From positions 682,001-746,000 of the forward strand of contig CBDDOY010000002.1 of NCBI GenBank assembly GCA_965232165.1: a stretch of 64,000 bases of DNA. Reading direction: 5' to 3'. Shown here in pieces: positions 35,535 to 45,077 of the stretch. The notes beneath the pieces were generated by a model. That model made no database searches and was not told the origin of the DNA. It saw only the letters and a list, made by a program, of their open reading frames with translations. Position 1 is the stretch's first letter; every line of letters starts with the position of its first letter. The translations under genes and the position numbers were made by a program. Origin of the DNA: UBA2779 sp965232165 (GTDB taxonomy: Bacteria > Spirochaetota > Spirochaetia > DSM-2461).

Positions 35535-35838
35535 TTTCCGGGTTTATCCGCAGATTTCCGCAGATGCCTGGAGAATCAATTTCTTATGAACACCTCTAAA
35601 AAACCACTTCGGGAAATTGACGAAGAGATTTTTCGCCCGTCTGCGGCAGGCAAGCCTGACTCAGGCGGTGCAGGAAGAGTGACAGCCGGACCTCGGGCTT
35701 TTCTGTCTATCAAGCTGTGGAGTCTTCGGACAACCTGAGGAATCCGAACAATCGGTGTTACGGGTTTGACATCACAATACAAACAACGGACAGGGGGCAA
35801 GGAATTCCTCGCGGCACCCGAGGGATATACAGAACACT
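35535..35838. other. Non-coding stretch with a cut family A repeat
   Basis: 35590-35633 reads ACACCTCTAAAAAACCACTT, then GGGAAATTGACGAAGAGATT: the left third of family A, cut at the T-run. After it comes a CTGCGGCAGGCAAGCCTGAC palindromic piece. No gene was seen. Confidence 0.6.
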
Positions 35839-36558
35839 TCACCTGACTGGAAGCCGTGAGACCTGCTCCCCCCAGCCATTTGTCTGCCTCATTTCATTTT
35901 CCGGGTCAACAATCTCCCTGCCGTCAACAACGAACCGGTATAGATGGAATTCCGGAGAAAGAAAAAGTGTAATGGAATACACGCCGGGATGCACGGGTGA
36001 TTCCATCATGGGCATGAGATAGGGATCCCATCGGTTGAAATCTCCAACCAAGGAGACACTTGAGGAAGGGGCGCCATTGTAGACAAACTGCATTGAGCCG
36101 TCTGGCAGAAGTTTCACTCCTGGCGGAGGGGCCATGGAGCTTAGCGGCAGTTTAATGCTGGAAACAGAAATACCATGGGGATCCAAAACAGTTTTCGCAT
36201 ATGGGTCAATAGTCCATAATCCATCGACGACTATCCTGTAGCGCAGTTCGCTTTCCCTTTCCGGCAGTGCAAGTGACAGCACAAACAACCCTTGGGCATT
36301 GCGTTTATACTCATGGAACTGGCTGTACTGCTCGTGTTCCAAAGCCAAGAAAACTACCTGAGTTCCCCTGGGAGCGGAATAGCTGAATAGGATAACGCCA
36401 TTTGATATGTAGGGTGCAAAGGGTTGTTCTGCATTGAGGATTCGATAATGCCGTTCCGGATCAAATTGGATGGAAAATACCGAAATTGAATGGTGTATGA
36501 ACAACATGATTATGAGGAATCGCTTAAATACTCTGTTGCCCACGATGATTTTCTTCAA
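35839..36558 (-). CDS. Secreted CBM48-type (glycogen-binding-like) protein
   Basis: A 239-residue protein from TTG 36558 (MKKIIVGNRVF). A signal peptide or anchor occupies residues about 12-30 (FLIIMLFIHHSISVFS). Two E-set/CBM48-like units follow: one around 45-125, with LRYRIVVDGLWTIDP, and one around 155-225, with VSLVGDFNRWDPYLMPM and LYRFVVDGREIVDPEN. Known: CBM48/AMPK-beta modules bind alpha-glucans. No catalytic domain is present, so a binding or structural role in the periplasm is an inference. It is divergent from the TPR gene, with 74 bp between the starts. Confidence 0.75.
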   Translation of the reverse strand: MKKIIVGNRVFKRFLIIMLFIHHSISVFSIQFDPERHYRILNAEQPFAPYISNGVILFSYSAPRGTQVVFLALEHEQYSQFHEYKRNAQGLFVLSLALPERESELRYRIVVDGLWTIDPYAKTVLDPHGISVSSIKLPLSSMAPPPGVKLLPDGSMQFVYNGAPSSSVSLVGDFNRWDPYLMPMMESPVHPGVYSITLFLSPEFHLYRFVVDGREIVDPENEMRQTNGWGEQVSRLPVR

Positions 36559-36632
36559 CTTATTCTCTATAATCGGTTAGATTTGGCATCGCTTTAATCC
36601 GGCCGATACTAGAGGAAAGGGACTCGTTACCA

Positions 36633-39584
36633 ATGCCGACTCTCAAGGTGCTGGACAAACTAAAATCTCAAGTCAATCAGCTCGGTGATGAACCGAGTAT
36701 CAGGCAAAGCCGCGGCGAAACGATACCGGATATCCGCCCGCTGGAAGACGAAAAATCACCAGAACCACAGAAACCCCAACCCGTCGGGGAACAGGATGGC
36801 AGCGGCGGGATCAATGAGATGGAAGCCCTTCTCAGTTCCTATTCTGATGAGATAGAGAATCTCGAACAATCGGATACCGACGATTGGCCGGAGGACTCGG
36901 ACAAAGAACCTCCTGATTCCGGCATCGTTTCCGAATCAGGTGCAGAACCGGAACCGGAACCTGAAGAAGAAGAAGTCTTGCCGTCAGACGACGAACTTGG
37001 TTCGGCCATGGACATATCAGACAAGGCTATTGAATCCGTAGAGGATGAGGTTCCGCCGCCGGAAGAAGAGCCCGCAGCGGAGGACACCCCATCGGCGGAA
37101 GAAACGGCTGTGGAAGCATTTCATCCCGGAGACATGGAAGAACTCGTTCCCGACAAAGAGGAAGAGACCGTCACGGAAGATGAGATAGCGGCTGTTCCTG
37201 AAACTGCCCCCGATACAGACTTGGAATTCCCCCCGCCCTCCGATGCCTCTGAACAGTTTTCATTGGACAGCTTCGGAGATGAGTATAAATTCAGCTACGA
37301 TGATACGAAACTTGGCGATGATATCGACATCCCTGACATCGAACAAGTCAGTGATGACTTTGAAGAATTGCAGACGGAGAAATCTTCTTTCCAACTCGAA
37401 GAGGAAGACTTCAACGCACTTCAGGAAGCGTTGCGGTCCTACCCCCGAAATCTCAAAATAGCGATTGAAAACACCCTGGCCGACAGCAGGATCGGTGAAG
37501 AGCCGCTCCAAAAAATAATGAAGGCCATTCTCAGCGGGGCCAGTCCAAGGGCTATTGCCAAACTCTACCAATCCATAACCAAAAGAAGAATTGAACTTCC
37601 GCGAAGTTATAAGAAGCTTTCCGGAAAATCATTCGAGAATCTACAAACTCGGCTATTCTATCAGTTAATCAAGCAGACTTTGCCCATCATCCGGACAACA
37701 CTCAGCATCATTTTAGTCATCTGGATATTGGGCATAGTGTCCTTTATGTGGATATACCGTCCTCTGAAGGCCGAGAGTCTTTACCGACAAGGCCTGGAAT
37801 ATATTGCGAAAGATGAAGTAGATAAGGCGGTAGCCTCTTTCAACGACGCATGGAACGGTTGGCCGATTTATGCAAAGCCCGATGGCGAGGACCCCATCTC
37901 GACGGCCCCCGTCGTCGTGAAAGGATGGAAGGATAACAGCCGCTGGCTAATCTACGCACGAGAATTCCGGCAGCGGAAATATTTCAAGACGGCCTCAATG
38001 TTTTACAGCGGATATCTTACGGAGAAACCTCAATCTATAGAAGGGCGCATCGAGTATGGCATGTTTCTCGCCAGAGTTCTAGGCGATTATAAAACTGCCG
38101 TTATGGTGATCGAAGCCCTTCCTGAGAATAAGGACATGCTACTCGCGTCCGGAGATATCTACCTCGAATGGGCCCAGGAAGATGTGACGAAATATGAAGA
38201 TGCCCGTTGGCGCTATGCCAAGGCATTGGAAAAATACCGAGACAATGAAAGAACACTCCTATCCATGATGCGTTATCACCTGGCTACACAAAATAACGAA
38301 GAGGTACAAATCTTACTGCCGATATTTCATGATGAAACACCGGGAGAAACATCGGCGCCGGAGCTTGCCGCCAATGTCTATGCGAATCTGGCAGAATTTC
38401 ACCTGTCGAGGGATAATCAGCAAGAAGCCATGCGCTTCATCGACTTAGCGGAATCCGCCAACCCTGAATCCCCATACCCATTTTTCATAAAAGCCCATTA
38501 CTGGAAGTCCGACGGTAACGAACAGGGCGCATTCGAAAACTATCAGCGGACACTCATCAACTTAAAAAACAAAGAATCCATGACCAGTGAAGACATGAGG
38601 ATGCGCATCCTGTCCCTGGGGGGAATTGGGTGGTACTATGCCAATATCGCCAACCGTTTTCCGAGTCAGTCCCCTGATGCGGTTCAAACCCGCAGCCAGG
38701 CGATAAACAGCTATGGTATGGCTGTAAACCTATATGAAGATGCCATATCCCGCAACCAAATTGAAGTCTCTTCCGAGTATGGAAGACTATTCATCGAGAT
38801 CGGTGATATCATGTATCAAGGAAGGGGATATGCTGGAGAGACTCAGTTCTCACTCACACCAAACCGGGAAGTCTTGAACAATGATGAAGGCTCTGAACTC
38901 CGGCAGGTCGAATATTATTACAACCAGGCGGAAAAACTCCTGAACCGAGGGAATGAAGGAAGCCATCTTCCGGACAGGGCTCTCTATCGCCGCGCCTATA
39001 TACGTTATCTATTGGGAATGGACGATGCTTTGATAGACTTCCACCGTATTTCCCGGCGGCGCCCTAATGACTATGACTCACAACTGGCCCTGGCTGCCAT
39101 GCTTCTGTCAAACGGAGATTATGAGGCGTCCCGTACTCAATACTCACGCTCCATTGAATTAATGGAAAAAGAACTTAGCGCCACTGGCGGGATATTGGAG
39201 ATTGACAAGAGACAGGCACATGCAGAACTCCTCATCCGCTATGTAGCGGCATGGAACAACCTCGGTGTGAGCTATGCCCTATCGGCCGCACGGGGCGGAA
39301 GAGACAAGAACTATGCCGCCGCCTTGAGTGCGTTCACCATGGCATCCGGCTATCTTGATCGGGTCTATTCGGATATGCCCAAGCTAACTTCTCGCGGCGC
39401 TGCCGGGTTGAGAGACCAAGAAGACCGGCGTATCACCGAGAAAACCGGCAACCTCAATTTCTTGAAAGAGAAAGCAACATTCCCCTACCAGAACAGACTG
39501 CGGCTCCTGGGGGAAGAGAATGCCGATGAGGGCGAACCAGGCTATTTGATATACCCGAATATTCTATCCGATCTGCGCTCTTGA
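36633..39584 (+). CDS. Membrane-anchored TPR protein with acidic N-terminal region
   Basis: A 983-residue protein; ATG 36633 follows GAGGAAAGGG. Residues about 1-250 are very rich in Glu, Asp and Pro and probably disordered. A helical part follows (about 255-345), then one membrane helix (LSIILVIWILGIVSFMW, about 358-374). The rest is helical with TPR pairs, e.g. AESLYRQGLEYIAKDEVDKA, then DALIDFHRISRRRPNDYDSQ. Layout (cytoplasmic acidic tail, one helix, periplasmic TPR) is like spirochaete periplasmic flagellar collar proteins (FlcA/FlcB group). That link is an inference from architecture, not a sequence match I can prove. The gene is intact. Confidence 0.75.
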   Translation: MPTLKVLDKLKSQVNQLGDEPSIRQSRGETIPDIRPLEDEKSPEPQKPQPVGEQDGSGGINEMEALLSSYSDEIENLEQSDTDDWPEDSDKEPPDSGIVSESGAEPEPEPEEEEVLPSDDELGSAMDISDKAIESVEDEVPPPEEEPAAEDTPSAEETAVEAFHPGDMEELVPDKEEETVTEDEIAAVPETAPDTDLEFPPPSDASEQFSLDSFGDEYKFSYDDTKLGDDIDIPDIEQVSDDFEELQTEKSSFQLEEEDFNALQEALRSYPRNLKIAIENTLADSRIGEEPLQKIMKAILSGASPRAIAKLYQSITKRRIELPRSYKKLSGKSFENLQTRLFYQLIKQTLPIIRTTLSIILVIWILGIVSFMWIYRPLKAESLYRQGLEYIAKDEVDKAVASFNDAWNGWPIYAKPDGEDPISTAPVVVKGWKDNSRWLIYAREFRQRKYFKTASMFYSGYLTEKPQSIEGRIEYGMFLARVLGDYKTAVMVIEALPENKDMLLASGDIYLEWAQEDVTKYEDARWRYAKALEKYRDNERTLLSMMRYHLATQNNEEVQILLPIFHDETPGETSAPELAANVYANLAEFHLSRDNQQEAMRFIDLAESANPESPYPFFIKAHYWKSDGNEQGAFENYQRTLINLKNKESMTSEDMRMRILSLGGIGWYYANIANRFPSQSPDAVQTRSQAINSYGMAVNLYEDAISRNQIEVSSEYGRLFIEIGDIMYQGRGYAGETQFSLTPNREVLNNDEGSELRQVEYYYNQAEKLLNRGNEGSHLPDRALYRRAYIRYLLGMDDALIDFHRISRRRPNDYDSQLALAAMLLSNGDYEASRTQYSRSIELMEKELSATGGILEIDKRQAHAELLIRYVAAWNNLGVSYALSAARGGRDKNYAAALSAFTMASGYLDRVYSDMPKLTSRGAAGLRDQEDRRITEKTGNLNFLKEKATFPYQNRLRLLGEENADEGEPGYLIYPNILSDLRS

Positions 39585-39661
39585 AAGTCCATTTCAAAAC
39601 GGCATCGGGGCTGTGCCGGCAGACGGTATAATCTGAAAGTCGAAATGAATCCGCCGCCTGA

Positions 39662-40747
39662 TCACAAAACCTCTTTCATCCATTCATGCCGGTCTTCACC
39701 CGCCCCAAACTGAATGCTCTTCAGCTCTCTGAGAAGACGGTTGGCCGTTGAATCAGGATCAAGGCTGGAAAATTTCTTCGTTCTGCCCTTATGCGTGAGA
39801 GACCCCAAGGGGGTCACACCGGCTGCGGTACCTGTAACGAAGCACTCAACGGCATCGTTGAGCACATCAGATACCGGCAAGTCGGCCTCTTCGACGACAT
39901 ATCCCATTTCCTTCGCAAGAACAATCACCGATTCGCGAATTATACCCGGCAATATGGTATCACCCAAGGCCGGTGTAACTATGGTGTTGTCGGGGAAGGC
40001 CGCGAAGAAGTTGCACGACGACCCTTCTTCGATATTCTCTTTCCCCCCGGCATCAAGAAAGATAGCCTCCATATAGCCCTGTTCCATGGCTTCCGCCTTG
40101 GCCAATGTGGAAGTGACATAATTCGCCGCAGTCTTAATCCAGCCCGTACCGCCCGGTGTGGCTCGGATTCTCATGGACGTAACCGCATTGTTTTCTCCTA
40201 GTAAAAAATAGGACGAAACCGTTGTGCAGATGATGACAACCCATGGCTTCTGCGATAGATTGACCCCGATGCCGGGCTCGGTAATAGCGAAGGGCCGAAT
40301 GTATACCGCATCAGCATCCTGCCATATATTCTTCTCCCAATCCGTTTTATACCTCGGGGAGAAACCTATATCCCTATTACGGCGAACTACCTCGAAGATA
40401 GCATCCAATAACAATCCTTCGGGAATAGCCGGCATTCGCAGGCCCTGCATGGATGCAACCATCCTGGCGCTATTCTTTTCAGGCCGAAAAATCTTAAGTG
40501 TGCCATCCTTCTGAGGGAAGGCTTTGAGACCTTCAAAGCACCCGAGCCCATACTGCGTCGTATAATTCACCATGGTAATACCGGGAATATGATTTCTTTG
40601 GATCATCAATTCATTGAAGGCATCAGTATCCAGGAGGGATTCTTCTTCCGCACTGAGATGATCGTGTTCAATGAATTTCACATCCCAATCTGTTCCATTG
40701 AAACAGGCATAATACACACATGGATAAATCGAAAGTTTGAATTGCAT
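39662..40747 (-). CDS. ilvE: Branched-chain amino acid aminotransferase
   Basis: 361 residues from ATG 40747, preceded by AAAGGATG; a longer frame to 40831 lacks a ribosome site. It is of the group II BCAT type: YGLGCFEGLKAF near 65, RPEKNSARM, and GTGWIKTAANY, whose Lys binds PLP. The segment NIEEGSSCNFFA and LPGIIRESV follow, then TGTAAGVTPLGSL. Known: it moves the amino group between Leu/Ile/Val and 2-oxoglutarate in the cytoplasm. It stands alone, convergent to the TPR gene. Confidence 0.92.
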   Translation of the reverse strand: MQFKLSIYPCVYYACFNGTDWDVKFIEHDHLSAEEESLLDTDAFNELMIQRNHIPGITMVNYTTQYGLGCFEGLKAFPQKDGTLKIFRPEKNSARMVASMQGLRMPAIPEGLLLDAIFEVVRRNRDIGFSPRYKTDWEKNIWQDADAVYIRPFAITEPGIGVNLSQKPWVVIICTTVSSYFLLGENNAVTSMRIRATPGGTGWIKTAANYVTSTLAKAEAMEQGYMEAIFLDAGGKENIEEGSSCNFFAAFPDNTIVTPALGDTILPGIIRESVIVLAKEMGYVVEEADLPVSDVLNDAVECFVTGTAAGVTPLGSLTHKGRTKKFSSLDPDSTANRLLRELKSIQFGAGEDRHEWMKEVL

Positions 40748-40898
40748 ATTACATCCTTTTACCATCTGGGGTAGGATAATAGTAGTTGGATTAACGACAA
40801 GTGTCGAGTCATACCATTGGAGGACTCCCAAAAAATCGCTTCTGCGAATCTGGCAGGGAGTTTTTGACGGTAAGACAGTAAATGCCTATGCCGGGTAA

Positions 40899-41063
40899 AG
40901 GCGCCTCTAAAAAACCGCTTCTGGAATTTGGCGCAGATGTTTTTCTTCGATGCAAGGCGCCAAGAATTCAAGCGTAACTGGGTTACGTGAGTTCTTTGGC
41001 AACGCGGTAGCGGGGGAAAAGAGCAAGTCAAAAACGGAATGGGAGGGGGGGCTAGAGGTACCC
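40899..41063. mobile_element. Family A MITE-like repeat, copy 8 (variant)
   Basis: 165 bp, AGGCGCCTCTAAAAAACCGC to GCTAGAGGTACCC. GTAA is duplicated at 40895-40898 and 41064-41067. Its inside is of the copy 1 type (GGAATTTGGCGCAGA), a distinct subfamily. A fragment GTTTTAGAGATGCCCC at 41120-41135 abuts the manC start and is a second, lone right end. Confidence 0.85.
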
Positions 41064-41136
41064 GTAAGCATTTCACCAACGCTGCAACGGCAGAAAAAAG
41101 TGCCGGAATCTGAAATAGAGGTTTTAGAGATGCCCC

Positions 41137-42213
41137 ATGGTAAATAACATCATAGTAATGGCTGGGGGAGCGGGAAAGCGGCTATGGCCGGCCTCCCTGG
41201 GCGCAAGCCCAAAACAGTTTATGCGGATCGGCACCGGGACCAGCCTGTTTTCCGGAGCGCTGGACAGGGCCTTCCGACTCGGAATCACCGGTTCGGTATA
41301 TGTGGTTACTCATGAAGACCATGTTCCTGCCGCATTGACCGAATGCCGAAGAGCCGAAGAGAAGCACCGAAAACGCATCATCATAATGTCTGAGCCCATA
41401 GCGAAAAACACGGCTCCGGCACTGGCCTTAGCCGGGGCCGGTATGATATTGGCTGGAAAAGCATCTGAGACCAGCCTGGTGATGGCGGCCGATCATATTA
41501 TCTCTCCTATTGAGTCATTCATCTTTTCAGTAGAAGCGGCATCCCTTGAGGCTCAGAAAGGATACATTGTCCCCTATGGTATCGTCCCAAACCATCCGGC
41601 AACGGGTTATGGCTACATCGAGACCGGCAAAGCGGCCAGTAAAGGCTATGAAGTGCTCTCTTTCAGGGAAAAACCCGATGCGCAAACGGCATATAAGTAT
41701 GTCGAATCAGGTCGGTATTACTGGAATGCCGGTCTTTTTACCTATAGGAACGATGTGTTCATGGAAGAATTGCGAGTTTGCAGCCCCGAAGTCGCACAAG
41801 CCTTTTCTAACCCAGACGAAGACTGGTTTAAGAAACGGACGGAGCAGGGTATCACCGTTTTTACGCCCTCCCAACAGCTCGTACACCGCTATCACAACTG
41901 CCCATCCATCTCTGTAGATTACGCAGTGATGGAGAAAACCTCCAGGATACGCATGGTGAAAGCCGATTTTCAATGGAATGATGTCGGCAGTTGGGATGCC
42001 GTTTCCGAGTTAGATACAATTCAGGGATCTCCGGTCTATTCCCACCAGTCCAGTGATAATTTCGTATATGCCGACTGCCCTGTGGCGCTGTGCGGGGTCG
42101 AGGGTCTCATCGTTGTCGTCGCCAATAACAGAGTTATGGTATGCAAGAAAAGCTCTAGCCAGCTTGTTAAGCTGGCCGCTGAGGATGATCTGAATGAAGG
42201 GGATACAAAATAG
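41137..42213 (+). CDS. manC: Mannose-1-phosphate guanylyltransferase
   Basis: A 358-residue nucleotidyltransferase. IVMAGGAGKRLWPASLGASP near 6-25 is the GDP-mannose pyrophosphorylase signature (GGxGxRLWP), followed by PKQF; EPIAKNTAPALALA and MAADHII follow; FREKP and YYWNAGLF complete the fold, with NDVGSWDAV near 285. Known: it makes GDP-mannose from mannose-1-phosphate and GTP, feeding surface polysaccharide synthesis. No PMI domain is attached (single-domain form). The start lies 2 bp past a family A repeat end, so its ribosome site (GAGATGCC) may come from the repeat. Confidence 0.9.
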   Translation: MVNNIIVMAGGAGKRLWPASLGASPKQFMRIGTGTSLFSGALDRAFRLGITGSVYVVTHEDHVPAALTECRRAEEKHRKRIIIMSEPIAKNTAPALALAGAGMILAGKASETSLVMAADHIISPIESFIFSVEAASLEAQKGYIVPYGIVPNHPATGYGYIETGKAASKGYEVLSFREKPDAQTAYKYVESGRYYWNAGLFTYRNDVFMEELRVCSPEVAQAFSNPDEDWFKKRTEQGITVFTPSQQLVHRYHNCPSISVDYAVMEKTSRIRMVKADFQWNDVGSWDAVSELDTIQGSPVYSHQSSDNFVYADCPVALCGVEGLIVVVANNRVMVCKKSSSQLVKLAAEDDLNEGDTK

Positions 42214-42298
42214 AATTTTTTTTAGAGAATAGTTGAATTATTCCGCGTTCAACTCCAGTCCTTATAGATGACGCTTAACAATATGAGGAGGAGAAGCG

Positions 42299-42703
42299 AT
42301 GAACAATCTCAATTCTATCATTCTTGAGGGCAATCTGACCAAGGATCCGGATTTCAAGCAGACCCCCAAGGGAACCCCTGTATGTCGATTTACCGTAGCA
42401 TCAAATCGATTCTACAAGTCCGAGGGAGAACGGCAGCAAGAAGTCGGTTATTTCGATGTGGAAGTATGGTCAAGATTGGCAGAAACATGTGGTGAATACC
42501 TTTCTAAAGGACGCGGTGTGCGTGTTGTCGGACGGCTCAAACAAGACCGTTGGACCAATGTAGATGGGGCTTTGCGAACACGAATACACATCATCGGCGA
42601 GCATGTTGAGTTTCAATCTAAACCTAAATCGCATGATGCCGGTGTTTCAGAGGCTGCCGCTAATGAAAAAGCCATGAAACAAGAGGCTGTGCCCGCATAC
42701 TGA
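42299..42703 (+). CDS. ssb: Single-stranded DNA-binding protein
   Basis: A 134-residue protein with ribosome site AGGAGGAG. The OB-fold begins NLNSIILEGNLTKDPDFKQT and includes CRFTVASNRFYKSEGERQQE, then FDVEVWSRLAETCGEYLSKG. Known: SSB coats single-stranded DNA in replication and repair. The C-terminus is short and ends QEAVPAY, without the classic acidic DDDIPF tip, as in some spirochaete SSBs. Confidence 0.93.
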   Translation: MNNLNSIILEGNLTKDPDFKQTPKGTPVCRFTVASNRFYKSEGERQQEVGYFDVEVWSRLAETCGEYLSKGRGVRVVGRLKQDRWTNVDGALRTRIHIIGEHVEFQSKPKSHDAGVSEAAANEKAMKQEAVPAY

Positions 42704-43118
42704 AGATATGCCAGGAGTCTGTCACGCTATATCTTGTGTTTTATGCAGCCAGCTTACCGCCAATAGGCGGCAGCGCGTCTTGAGGATTGAAGGGGCGCCG
42801 AAGACGGCACCCCTTCTGCCTGTACGTGTTCTGCACACAGGCGGGCAAAGGTCCCCCCGGTCGGGCCTGAGGGGGAATGCCCCAAAACACTGACAATAAC
42901 GTCGGCGTACGAGTGGATGAGCCTGAGTGAAGCGAGAAGTGGCGAAATGATGGCCCCCGGAGATAGGGGCAGCCTTGAGCGGGAAGAAGACGCTGTGCAG
43001 CCATTCTACATGCTATTTGAGCATCCAGACAGCATTTCTGTCCGCACCAAATGCGCATCCTCCGCAATCCCTCACTTCGCATCTTGTCATATAGGGCAAT
43101 TTGGCCCATAATCCCAAT
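42704..43118. other. Non-coding stretch after ssb
   Basis: No gene can be supported. Only short open frames with no coding-like text were seen. There is an inverted AATAGGCGG/CCGCC-like area near 42745-42775. Confidence 0.5.
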
Positions 43119-43901
43119 ATGATTTGGAATAAGAAGGGTAGTAGTAAACCTAATCAACAACAAAAAGAGTATGACCATATCATCAATGAACTCACTGTTC
43201 GATATACATCACTCATTGAAGATAACAAGCTGAATCCATCACTTCTGAAGTCTTTTACTTCACGGCTCAACTCAACTAAGGATGGAGGGAGAGATATTGC
43301 GGTATTTCTTGAGGAAGAACTTCAGGAATATCGCAATATTGAACAAATGATTCAGCACAAGGAAAATGTCATACAAACACAAGAAAAAATGCTTCGCCGT
43401 GTTCATGACGGGGAGACATCTGCTGACAAAATCCTCCAAGACAACAGACAGCGAATTGCCGAATATCCAGAATTAAGGTTCCGCCCCAATACTGACTTGG
43501 AGATAGCCAAACTCTATGGTGCAATGCATTATTTTGATTCTCATCACTGGGATGAATTGGAATCTTTCTTCCGCCGGGCATTTCCCCAGCCAGGCCAAAT
43601 CGACCGCATGAGTATCGAGCAACGATTCTGGCGTTTTGTTTCAACAAGTCATGATAGAGAACCCAATGCTCTCGAACGGTACATACGGGTTCTTGATACG
43701 GCTACGGCTAGCAAGGCTGAAAGGCATAGAGAATTGAGAGAAGCCATCAAGCTGCTCGCTTTTTTTCTGCATGATATTATTGAGGTCTTTGAACGTGCAA
43801 AAACAGTACAGACACCCAGCCATCAGGTCAATGAGGCCATAGATTATATCAGGAATATCATCAAAAATTTCAGATTGCAGTCTCTGAAGCGGCAGAATTA
43901 G
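43119..43901 (+). CDS. Conserved-looking helical protein of unknown function
   Basis: 260 residues from ATG 43119 (MIWNKKGSSKPNQQQ); a TTG six codons earlier is in frame. No membrane segment and no signal peptide. Mostly helical, with charged stretches (e.g. IEQMIQHKENVIQTQEKMLR) that look like a coiled coil near residues 65-110. The later part has NTDLEIAKLYGAMHYFDSHH and a helical C-terminus. The reading frame is intact and codon use resembles neighbours, so it is probably real. I do not recognise the family. Confidence 0.7.
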   Translation: MIWNKKGSSKPNQQQKEYDHIINELTVRYTSLIEDNKLNPSLLKSFTSRLNSTKDGGRDIAVFLEEELQEYRNIEQMIQHKENVIQTQEKMLRRVHDGETSADKILQDNRQRIAEYPELRFRPNTDLEIAKLYGAMHYFDSHHWDELESFFRRAFPQPGQIDRMSIEQRFWRFVSTSHDREPNALERYIRVLDTATASKAERHRELREAIKLLAFFLHDIIEVFERAKTVQTPSHQVNEAIDYIRNIIKNFRLQSLKRQN

Positions 43902-43987
43902 CAGGATACAGGGTGCCTACAGTATTCCGCATTCCGAAAATTGACCGCCAATCAATCACTCTTAACTCTCTCTCATTCAGTTCCGGC

Positions 43988-45034
43988 CTAGGGCTCATAC
44001 ACCTCATCAATGTTGATCATACCGAATGTCTGCCCCCGCGTGGGAACGGTGTGCCAGTCATCAGGTGAATTACTATCGCTGGGAATAGAACCACGGCATA
44101 GGGAACGAGTGGCTGTAGAACTGTCGACAGGCAGTGTTTCTGACGGCAGAGGAATTTCACCGTCTGCCGTCCACTCTCCTTGCACGCCGATGTCCTGCGC
44201 CCAGGGGAAGGCGGCCGAAGTCCACCCAAGGTCATCCTCCTCTGGCGCATCAGCCCTGTTCGACCAGATTACTGCGTCGATAATATCTCCGCCCTTTCGC
44301 TGATACAAGGTGACCGCGCCATTATTGCTCGGCAAACCAGGCGCATCCCTCATCCAGAAATCACGGGCTGTCTCCAGGGCCAGCCGGCCTCCGGAAGCAT
44401 TCACTTCCTCCGTCTCATCAATTTCTTCGGGAATACCTTCAGGCTTGGTGTGAATAACGATGTAGTCGCCCTTAGAAATCTCGACGGCGGGAAAAACTAA
44501 TGTGTCGTTGGCATTCCCTTCGGTACCGATGACAAACATCAATCCGCCGAGATTGCCATCGGTGAGTGCGAATAGTTCCGCACAATCGGGTGTAGATTTG
44601 GACCCTTTGGGATTGATTTCGTTGATGAGCAGTTCGGGAACTCGGGGATTCCATCCCGAAAACTGATAGAGGAAGGAGAGGGAATTGCCTTTTAGGTCTT
44701 CTGCCTCGATTCTCATGGTGTAGGATGCCCCGATTTCCTGGTGACTCGAAAACCGTACGATGAGCCGCTTATCTTCGGATTCGACAGACGCAATGCCCAG
44801 TTCCGGTTCGATTTCGATGTTCTCGATGACGGCGCTAACCTGTTCATCGAATTCAAATTCGACAGTCTGATTATCCGACACATCGGCCGACTGAATCACT
44901 GGAGGCTGAATATCAACCTTGTGAGACGGGCCCTCAATATAGGCATTTGGTGCACACGAGAAAGAAATAGCCAGCAGCAACACCGCAGAATAGCCGACAT
45001 TTCGCCTTAGAAAATGAATAATGTTCATATACAA
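43988..45034 (-). CDS. Lipoprotein with lamin-tail-like domain
   Basis: 348 residues. N-terminus MNIIHFLRRN, then VLLLAISFSC, a lipoprotein signal with the cysteine at about residue 27. An Ig-like (Big_5-type) unit follows: QTVEFEFDEQVSAVIENI, up to about 125. Then ELLINEINPKGSKSTPDCAE starts a lamin-tail domain, with DYIVIHT in its middle and GAVTLYQRKGG near 250. Known: lamin-tail domains occur in surface and nuclease-linked proteins and likely bind ligands. Divergent to glmS, with 43 bp between. Confidence 0.75.
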   Translation of the reverse strand: MYMNIIHFLRRNVGYSAVLLLAISFSCAPNAYIEGPSHKVDIQPPVIQSADVSDNQTVEFEFDEQVSAVIENIEIEPELGIASVESEDKRLIVRFSSHQEIGASYTMRIEAEDLKGNSLSFLYQFSGWNPRVPELLINEINPKGSKSTPDCAELFALTDGNLGGLMFVIGTEGNANDTLVFPAVEISKGDYIVIHTKPEGIPEEIDETEEVNASGGRLALETARDFWMRDAPGLPSNNGAVTLYQRKGGDIIDAVIWSNRADAPEEDDLGWTSAAFPWAQDIGVQGEWTADGEIPLPSETLPVDSSTATRSLCRGSIPSDSNSPDDWHTVPTRGQTFGMINIDEVYEP

Positions 45035-45077
45035 TAGGACTCAAGAAAACCGATACTTCTATTAAAAGGGAATAAAA

